From positions 1 through 64,000 of the forward strand of contig NZ_JAQOSP010000086.1 in the NCBI RefSeq assembly GCF_030068475.1: a stretch of DNA of 64,000 bases, written 5' to 3'. The stretch comes from Roseofilum acuticapitatum BLCC-M154. GTDB taxonomy: Bacteria; Cyanobacteriota; Cyanobacteriia; Cyanobacteriales; Desertifilaceae. Positions 8,052 through 16,500 of the stretch are shown piece by piece (position 1 is the stretch's first letter; every line of letters begins with the position of its first letter). The notes under the pieces were generated by a model, which saw only the letters and a list, made by a program, of their open reading frames with translations, ran no database searches and was not told where the DNA came from. The position numbers and the translations under genes were made by a program.

Positions 8052-11000
8052 ATGACTCCAAACCTACCCGGATATCAAATTGGCAACCCCATCTACACAG
8101 GAGAGCGAACCCTAGTTTATCAAGCGATTCGCTCCTCGGACTCCCTAAAAGTCGTTATCAAATTCATCCGTAACTCATATCCGACCTTTAGTGAATTAGT
8201 ACAGTTTCGCAATCAGTATGCTATTACTAAAAACCTGAAAACTGGTATTGTCCAGCCCTTAAGCCTAGAGCGCTATGGTAATGGTTATGCCTTAGTCATG
8301 GAAGACTTGGGGGCTATTTCTCTAGATAAAATAATCGCAGAACATCAGTCATTAGACTTAGAAAATTGTTTACAGATCGCCATTAAACTGGCGGATATCT
8401 TACAGGAAATAGATCGAAACCGCATCATCCACAAAGATATTAAACCGGCCAACATCCTGATTTGCCCAAAAACAAAAGAAGTTAAACTCATCGACTTCAG
8501 CATTGCCACCCTGCTCCCCCGCGAAGCCCAAGAAATCAAAAATTTTAACATCTTAGAAGGAACCCTCGCCTACATTTCCCCCGAACAAACCGGCCGCATG
8601 AATCGAGGAATTGACTATCGCAGCGACTTCTATGGATTGGGAGTAACCTTATACCAACTGCTCGCGGGAGTCCTACCCTTCGTCAGCGATGACCCCATGG
8701 AGTTAGTACATTGTCATATTTCGCAACAACCAAGAAACCCAGTTTCTCAAAGAAACCGGGTTTCTGAAATCCCGCCCGTGGTTGCCGATATAGTGATGAA
8801 ACTGATGGCTAAAAATGCAGAAGACCGCTATCAGAGTGCATCTGGGTTAAAATATGACCTAGAAAAATGCCTAAATCAATGGCAAAAAACTGGCAAAATA
8901 GACAACTTTGAGTTAGCAACCAGGGACATTACCGGACGCTTCCTCATCCCCGAAAAACTCTACGGAAGAGAGCAAGAGGTCGCCCAATTATTAGCAGCAT
9001 TCGATCGCATAGCATCGCCCCCAGACCCCCCGAATAAAGCAGGAGCTGGAAAAGCAGAAATGATGCTGATCGCTGGATTCTCCGGCATTGGCAAAACTGC
9101 CGTCATCAACGAAGTTCACAAGCCCATTGTGCGGCAGCGCGGCTATTTTATCAAAGGAAAATTTGACCAATTTAACCGCAATATTCCCTTTAGTGCTTTC
9201 GTCCAAGCCTTCCGCAATCTCATGGAGCAATTACTTTCGGAATCAGACGAAAACCTAGCCCAATGGCAGGAGAAGATTCTGGCAGCCTTGGGGTCAAATG
9301 GGCAAGTGATTATTGACGTGATTCCTGAGTTAGAGCGACTCATTGGCAAACAGCCTGTTGTTTCCGAGCTGTCTGGTGATGCGGCACAAAATCGCTTTAA
9401 CCGATTATTTCAACAATTTATTCAGGTTTTTACCACAAAAGATCATCCTTTAGTCATTTTTGTTGACGACTTGCAATGGGCAGATTCCGCATCCCTGAAG
9501 TTGATGGAACTGCTCATGGGTGAGAGCGAAATGGGTTATCTGCTGTTGCTCGGAGCTTATCGGGATAACGAAGTCTCTCCCATCCACCCCTTGATGTTGA
9601 CTTTAAGTGAAATTAGCACTTCGGGAGCAACGATGAATACTATAACTCTCGCGCCTTTAAGGGAAGCCGATCTGAATGGCTTGGTAGCAGACACTCTTAG
9701 CTGTAACCAAGAATTGGCTCGGCCTTTAACGGAATTAATCTATCAAAAGACTCAGGGCAATCCCTTTTTTGCTACCCAGTTTCTTAAGGGATTACATGAG
9801 GATAGTTTTATTCTCTTTAACTACGAGTTAGGCCATTGGAGCTGCGATATGATGAGGGTTCGGCAGTTGGTACTGACAGATGATGTAGTAGAGTTTATGG
9901 CAATTCGGCTGTATAGACTACCGAAATTCACCCAGGAAGTTTTAAGGTTAGCCGCTTGCATTGGTAACCAATTTGATTTAGAAACCTTGGCTATTGTCAG
10001 TGAATTGTCTCAGATGGAGGTGGCAACTTCTTTGTGGAAGGCGCTACAAGAGGGGTTAGTTTTACCTATGAATGAGGTTTATAAGTTCTATCAATCTGAA
10101 GACAATGGAGAAGGCTTATCGAGTGTTGAAAGTCAGTCAGCGAGTTATAAATTCTTGCACGATAGAGTCCAACAAGCTGCTTATTCTTTAATTGCAAAGG
10201 GAGAAGAAAAAGTCACTCATTTAAAGATTGGACGATTATTGTTAGAAAAAACACCCAATGAGCAACAAGAAGAGAAACTTTTTGATATCGTCAATCATTT
10301 AAACTGTGCCATTGAGCTGATCGGTCAGAGCGAGCGTAATGCTCTGGTTTGGTTGAATTTAAGAGCCAGTCAAAAAGCCAAAGCTTCAACTGCCTATGAA
10401 GCAGCCAGTGATTACTTGGAAATCGCTATGGATTTGCTGCCTGAAAACTCCTGGGAAGTCGAGTATGATCTGACCCTAAAGGTGTATGAGTTAAGGGCAG
10501 AAATTGAGGACTTAAAAGGGGAATTTAGAGATTCACAAAAGTATATACAAGAAATTCTCGATCGGGCAAAAACAGATCTGGAAAGAGCCAGGATTCATAA
10601 ACTCCTGATTGTGCAATATGCGGCAATGGCTGAATTTGAAGCATCGATTCAGGCGGGGATTACAGGATTACAACTTTTGGGGATTGATTTCCCGACAGAG
10701 AATCTATCTGAAGCAATTGTGCCAGAAAATGATTTAGCCGCAGAAACCTTGGGAAAACGGGATATTAGCGAACTCGCTCAACTTGAAGAAATTGAGAATC
10801 CCCAGATTGCGGTGGCCATCAGTTTATTACTCCGTATGCAACCGGTGGGATATTTCTACAATTTGGATGTTTGGGCGTTGACGATTGTGAAATGCGCTCG
10901 TTTGCTGATGAAATATGGCAATACGGTTGAAGCCTCTCCTGCCTATGAGCAGTATGGTTTATATGTGAATCTTCATTCAGGGCAATTTCGCACGGGATAT

Positions 11001-13490
11001 GAGTTTGGTCGTCTTGGGGTTGACTTGAGTGAAAGATATTTGGATAAGAGTAATCAGAGTATGACTTACTGTGTCTTTGGGCTGTGCTTGAGTCCTTGGC
11101 TCAAACCGGCACAAATCAGCAAAGACCTCTCGTTAAAAGGTTACCATTCAGGGCTGGAATATGGGAATTTACAATGGGCTGGTTATAATCTTGCCTATCG
11201 TTTGTTTATGCTCATTTTTGCTGGAGAGAATATACAAGAGACTTTGAAGGCGGTTGAAGTCTGCCTAGCTTTTGGTGAAAAAAGACAGGATCGAATCGTA
11301 ATTGATATGGCAGTATCTTGTCAGAAATTGCTGTCCCAACTCGATGCTGTAGAATTTACGGAAACAGAAACAGAAGCGGAGCAGCAGGAGGAATCAGATT
11401 TTATCGCAACCCTCACCTCGGTTCCCCAGTACCTGATTCTGAAATCCCAGATCCTTTACTTGCAAAATCAACCTCAAAAGGCTCTAGAGTCTGCGATCGA
11501 GGCAAACCATGTAATTGGATCGATCCAGGGCAATATTTCGGTAGCAGAACATAACTTTTACTATTCTTTGAGTTTGCTTGCTTTGCATCAACCGAGTTCA
11601 ACAGGGGTGAACTCATCCGATTGGCAACAGGCGATCGCCAATCAAGAACAGATGAAACTCTGGGCAGACAATTGCCCGGAAAACTTCCTGCATCGCTATC
11701 TGATGGTTGCGGCGGAAATGGCCAGGGTTTCAGGTCAGACTCTCGAAGCCATAGAACTCTACGATCGCGCAATTTCTGAAGCGAAAAGCAATGGGTATAT
11801 CCAAAACGAAGCCCTCGCCAACGAACTGGCGGCTAAATTTTACCTGAATTGGGGTAAAGAAAAAGTGGCCGCAGGCTATATGCAAGAAGCTTATTACGGC
11901 TATGCTCGCTGGGGGGCAAGAGCTAAGAGCAACCAGCTCGAAACCTTATATCCCCAACTGCTGATGCCGATTCTGCAACAGTCAAGAAACCGAGCGTCTG
12001 ATGCCACTTTGACGCGAACGGCGGGTTCGAGTACCAGCACAACCGGCTTCATGCTTGATTGGGCAACAGCGATGAAAGCGGCTCAGTCCCTATCGAGCGA
12101 AATTCACCTGGACAAATTGGTGTTGGCTTTGATGAAAGCAGCTTTGGAAAATGCGGGAGCCGATCGCGCAATTTTACTTTTACAGCACTCAGAAGGCTTG
12201 CAGGTGGCAGCCCGATGCTCATGGGGAGAAGAGTGCGATTTGCGTTTGAACTCTGCATCAGACGATCGCCCCCTGCCAACGAGCGTCATTAATCAGGTCA
12301 AGCGCCGCCAAGAAGCAATTATTGTCAACGACTTTTCTGAAGACATGCAGTTTGCAGGAGATTCTTATCTGCTGGAAGGGCAACCTAAAAGCTTCTTGTG
12401 TAGCCCCATTCTCAATCAAGGCAAGCTGATTGGTATTCTCTTTTTGGAAAACCATCTGGCTACGGGAGTGTTTACGGGCGATCGCCTGGAACTGCTGGAA
12501 TTCCTCAGTAGCCAAGCGGCGATTTCCCTAGAAAATGCCCGACTGTATCATCGCCTGGAAGAGTATAGCCATACCCTGGAGTCGCAAGTAGAGAGCAGAA
12601 CCCAAGAACTCAACGAGCAAAACCAGCAGTTGCAAATCACTCTAGAGAAATTGCAAAGGACTCAACTCCAGTTAATTCAGAGCGAAAAAATGTCTAGCTT
12701 GGGGCAAATGGTGGCGGGAGTTGCCCATGAAATTAATAATCCCATCAATTTTATCGCGGGCAATATTATCTACTCTCGCGAATATTTCCAAACTTTGATC
12801 GAGCTGCTCGAACTCTACGACCAGGAATTCCCGGACAAGAGTGAGACTCTTCAAGACAAGCTAGAGGAGAGCGAGTTAGATTTTTTGAAGTCAGATATGG
12901 AAAAAATCCTGTCTTCTATGCAGACTGGGAGCAATCGCATTCGCAAGATTGTCCTAGGCTTACGCAATTTCTCCCGTTTGGATGAGTCGGAGATGAAACG
13001 AGTCGATATCCATGAAGGATTGGATAATACTCTCATGATTTTGCAGCATCGCCTCGACCCTGCCAAGAGTCAAGGGGAAATTCAAGTAATTAAAAAGTAC
13101 GGAAAGCTGCCGGAGGTGAATTGCTACGCCAGTTTGCTCAATCAAGTCTTTCTGAATATCATTGCCAATGCGATCGATGCTTTAGAAGCCTTGAATGTTG
13201 AGGTGGGACGGACTAGAGGAGAGATTTGCATCAGCACCGAGATGGTGAACTCGCAAAGCATCAAAATTCGGATTGCTGACAATGGGCCGGGAATGAGCGA
13301 AACCATTCGACAGCGCATATTTGACCCATTTTTCACCACCAAACCCGTCGGTCAGGGAACGGGACTGGGGTTATCCACCAGTTACCAGATCGTCACCGAG
13401 CAGCATGGGGGAGAGTTGTACTGTGTTTCCCAGTTGGGAAAAGGAGCGGAGTTTGTGATTGAAATTCCCATTGAGTTAACTGAAAACTAG
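8052..13490 (+). CDS. Ser/Thr kinase-AAA ATPase-GAF-histidine kinase hybrid, copy 1
   Basis: An 1,812-residue signalling protein. Residues 7-275 are a Ser/Thr kinase: beta-3 Lys37, catalytic HKDIKPANIL at 127-136, and DFS rather than DFG at 148-150. Residues 300-600 are an AAA-type ATPase with P-loop GFSGIGKT at 342-349 and FVDDLQWAD. A long helical TPR-like region (about 650-1300) follows, then GAF (about 1360-1500), a coiled coil, and a histidine kinase core with phospho-acceptor HEINNP (His1559), N-box NIIANAIDAL, ADNGPGM and GTGLGLS. No receiver domain is present. This architecture is known from cyanobacterial HstK-type hybrid kinases. It is tandem with a close paralogue. Ligand and output are unknown. 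Confidence 0.93.
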   Translation: MTPNLPGYQIGNPIYTGERTLVYQAIRSSDSLKVVIKFIRNSYPTFSELVQFRNQYAITKNLKTGIVQPLSLERYGNGYALVMEDLGAISLDKIIAEHQSLDLENCLQIAIKLADILQEIDRNRIIHKDIKPANILICPKTKEVKLIDFSIATLLPREAQEIKNFNILEGTLAYISPEQTGRMNRGIDYRSDFYGLGVTLYQLLAGVLPFVSDDPMELVHCHISQQPRNPVSQRNRVSEIPPVVADIVMKLMAKNAEDRYQSASGLKYDLEKCLNQWQKTGKIDNFELATRDITGRFLIPEKLYGREQEVAQLLAAFDRIASPPDPPNKAGAGKAEMMLIAGFSGIGKTAVINEVHKPIVRQRGYFIKGKFDQFNRNIPFSAFVQAFRNLMEQLLSESDENLAQWQEKILAALGSNGQVIIDVIPELERLIGKQPVVSELSGDAAQNRFNRLFQQFIQVFTTKDHPLVIFVDDLQWADSASLKLMELLMGESEMGYLLLLGAYRDNEVSPIHPLMLTLSEISTSGATMNTITLAPLREADLNGLVADTLSCNQELARPLTELIYQKTQGNPFFATQFLKGLHEDSFILFNYELGHWSCDMMRVRQLVLTDDVVEFMAIRLYRLPKFTQEVLRLAACIGNQFDLETLAIVSELSQMEVATSLWKALQEGLVLPMNEVYKFYQSEDNGEGLSSVESQSASYKFLHDRVQQAAYSLIAKGEEKVTHLKIGRLLLEKTPNEQQEEKLFDIVNHLNCAIELIGQSERNALVWLNLRASQKAKASTAYEAASDYLEIAMDLLPENSWEVEYDLTLKVYELRAEIEDLKGEFRDSQKYIQEILDRAKTDLERARIHKLLIVQYAAMAEFEASIQAGITGLQLLGIDFPTENLSEAIVPENDLAAETLGKRDISELAQLEEIENPQIAVAISLLLRMQPVGYFYNLDVWALTIVKCARLLMKYGNTVEASPAYEQYGLYVNLHSGQFRTGYEFGRLGVDLSERYLDKSNQSMTYCVFGLCLSPWLKPAQISKDLSLKGYHSGLEYGNLQWAGYNLAYRLFMLIFAGENIQETLKAVEVCLAFGEKRQDRIVIDMAVSCQKLLSQLDAVEFTETETEAEQQEESDFIATLTSVPQYLILKSQILYLQNQPQKALESAIEANHVIGSIQGNISVAEHNFYYSLSLLALHQPSSTGVNSSDWQQAIANQEQMKLWADNCPENFLHRYLMVAAEMARVSGQTLEAIELYDRAISEAKSNGYIQNEALANELAAKFYLNWGKEKVAAGYMQEAYYGYARWGARAKSNQLETLYPQLLMPILQQSRNRASDATLTRTAGSSTSTTGFMLDWATAMKAAQSLSSEIHLDKLVLALMKAALENAGADRAILLLQHSEGLQVAARCSWGEECDLRLNSASDDRPLPTSVINQVKRRQEAIIVNDFSEDMQFAGDSYLLEGQPKSFLCSPILNQGKLIGILFLENHLATGVFTGDRLELLEFLSSQAAISLENARLYHRLEEYSHTLESQVESRTQELNEQNQQLQITLEKLQRTQLQLIQSEKMSSLGQMVAGVAHEINNPINFIAGNIIYSREYFQTLIELLELYDQEFPDKSETLQDKLEESELDFLKSDMEKILSSMQTGSNRIRKIVLGLRNFSRLDESEMKRVDIHEGLDNTLMILQHRLDPAKSQGEIQVIKKYGKLPEVNCYASLLNQVFLNIIANAIDALEALNVEVGRTRGEICISTEMVNSQSIKIRIADNGPGMSETIRQRIFDPFFTTKPVGQGTGLGLSTSYQIVTEQHGGELYCVSQLGKGAEFVIEIPIELTEN
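8733..8765. repeat. Palindromic repeat doubled inside a kinase gene
   Basis: Two copies of the genomic palindrome, AGAAACCCAGTTTCT at 8733-8747 and AGAAACCGGGTTTCT at 8751-8765, sit in frame in the kinase-domain region and encode QPRNPVSQRNRVSE. The paralogue at 13595 has only one copy (14281-14295) and lacks the residues RNRVSE. Confidence 0.85.
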
Positions 13491-13594
13491 ATATAGCAAA
13501 CCTAAATGAGTTATGTAATGGGTGCGATCGCTTCTGGGTAACTGAATTTCATATAAAGACTATAATCTAAATTTAGCCAAAAGCACATAGACAC

Positions 13595-16500
13595 ATGGTC
13601 TCGAACTTACCTGGTTATCAAATTAGTGAAAGCCTATATGCAGGAGAGAGAACCCTCGTATATCGGGGACTTCGCTCTTCTGACTCCCTCGCCGTCGCAA
13701 TCAAAGTTCTCCGCAATGAATACCCCAGCTTTAGCGAACTGGTGCAGTTTCGCAACCAGTATGCCATCGCTAAAAACTTGAACCCCAGCAGCATTGTTAA
13801 ACCCTTAAGCCTAGAGCGCTATGGCAATGGCTATGCCTTGGTGATGGAAGACTGGGGCGCTACCTCTCTAGACAAAGTTTTAGCAGAAAATGGCTCCTTA
13901 GATTTAGAAAGCTGTTTGAAAATCGCCATTCAACTGGCTGACATATTACAGGAACTCGATCGACAAAGAGTCATCCACAAAGATATTAAACCGGCCAATA
14001 TCCTCATTCAGCCGGAAACCCAACAAGTGAAACTGATTGATTTCAGTATTGCCTCCTTACTGCCTCGCGAAGCGCAAGAAATTAAAAATTTCAATATTCT
14101 AGAAGGAACCCTAGCCTACATTTCCCCCGAACAAACCGGCAGAATGAATCGAGGCATAGACTACCGCAGCGACTTCTATTCCCTAGGCGTAACTTTATAC
14201 GAAATGCTCACAGGAGTCTTACCCTTTACCAGCGACGACCCCATGGAGTTGGTACATTGTCATATTTCCCAACAGCCAAGAAACCCGGTTTCTCAAATCC
14301 CACCCGTGGTTGCCGATATCATCATGAAACTGATGGCCAAAAATGCGGAAGACCGCTATCAGAGTGCCTTGGGCTTAAAATTCGATCTAGAAAAGTGTCT
14401 CAAGCAATGGCAAGAAAGCGGCAAAATAGAAGCCTTTGAGTTAGCCACACGAGATATTGCCGGGCGCTTTCTGATTCCCGAAAAACTCTACGGCAGAGAA
14501 ACAGAAGTGCAAGCATTACTTGATGCCTTTGAGCGAGTAGCAGGCTCTTCCCCCAGTGCCGACTCCCCAGTGCCGACTCCTCAGTGTGAAATGATGTTGG
14601 TAGCTGGATTTTCTGGCATTGGCAAAACTGCCGTAATCAACGAAGTCCACAAGCCCATCGTCAAACAACGGGGCTATTTTATCAAAGGCAAATTCGACCA
14701 ATTCCAGCGCAATATTCCCTTTAGCGCCTTCGTAAGTGCCTTCCGGGATTTGATGCAGCAGTTATTAGGAGAATCAGACGCTCAGTTAAACCAGTGGCAG
14801 GAGAAGATTCTCGCGGCTTTGGGCGAAAATGGGCAAGTGATTATTGATGTAATTCCCGAATTGGAGTCAATGATTGGCCCACAGCCCCCCGTTCTGGAAC
14901 TCTCTGGCAGTGCGGCGCAAAATCGCTTCAATCTATTGTTTCAGAAATTTATTCAGGTTTTTACCACCCCTGAGCATCCCTTAGTCATTTTCGTCGATGA
15001 CCTTCAGTGGGCAGACTCGGCATCTTTGAACTTGATGCAACTGCTCATGGGTGAGAGCGAAAGGGGTTATCTATTATTGCTAGGAGCTTATCGGGATAAT
15101 GAAGTCAATCCCGTCCACCCGTTAATGCTAACTCTTGATGAAATTGCTCATTCGGGAGGGAATCTGAATACGATAACCCTTGCGCCTTTAAGCCAAACCG
15201 ATGTTAATTGCTTAGTGGCAGATACCCTAAGCTGTAGTCAAGATGTGGCTCAATCTTTAACGGAATTAGTCTATCAAAAAACCAAGGGAAATCCTTTCTT
15301 TGCTACCCAATTTCTCAAGGGATTGCACGAGGATGAGTTGATTGTCTTTAACCGCGATTTGGGCTATTGGCTCTGCGATATGACGCAGGTACGGCAGTTG
15401 GCACTGACCGATGATGTGGTCGAGTTCATGGCCACGAGGCTCTACAAGCTACCAGTAGAAACCAGGGACATTTTGAAGTTAGCCGCTTGTATTGGCAACC
15501 AATTTGACTTAGAGACTTTGGCTATTGTTAGCGAACGGGAGCAGATGGAGGTGGCAACTTCCTTGTGGAGGGCGCTACAAGAGGGGTTGGTGTTGCCCCT
15601 AGGCGAGACCTATAAGTTTTTCCAAGGGAGCGAGGGAGAGGAAAAAGTACGGACAGAAGAAATATCAGTTGGCTATAAATTTTTACACGATCGCGTCCAA
15701 CAAGCGGCCTATTCCCTGATTCCCGAAGCCGAGAAACAGAAAACTCACTTAAAAATTGGGCAATTATTGTTTTCTAATACCACAGAGGAAGAACGGGAAG
15801 AGCATCTTTTTGCTATAGTGAATCAGCTAAATTACGGAGCAGAATTGCTCCTTGGGTTCAAGGAGCGGGAAAACCTGGCTCGGTTGAATTTAACCGCAGG
15901 CATGAAAGCCAAAAGTGCCACAGCCTATAGTTCAGCAGTCAATTATTTTACTCTAGGTCAAAACCTACTGTCGGCGAACTGTTGGCAGAATCAATACGAC
16001 CTCACTTTAGCCTTGTTTGAGTCCGCAGCAGAAGCGGCCTATCTCAATGGCGAGTTTGAGAGAATGGAGGGATTGATTGAGGAGGTATTGCGTGAGGGGA
16101 GATCGCTATTAGACCAAATCAATGTTTACGAAGTCAAACTCCAAGCCTATACCATCCAACAGAAATTTACAGAGGCGATCGAAACTGCCTTTAACATTTT
16201 AAAGGTATTCGACATCAGTTTTCCTGAATCGCCAACCGATGCAGATATTCAACAATCTTTTGCTGAGACCAAATCCCTATGGATGGGTCTCGAAATTCAA
16301 GATTTAATCAATTTGCCCGAACTGAAATATCCAGAAAAAAAAGCGGTTTTACGCATTCTCAATAGCATTGTTTCGCCAGCCTATATTGCTCTGCCCCAAT
16401 TTTTATCCCTGATTGTCTGCGAGCAGGTTAAACTCTTAATTAAAAATGGCAACGAGCCAAATGCAGCTTTTGCTTATGGGACTTACGCCCTACTTCTTTG

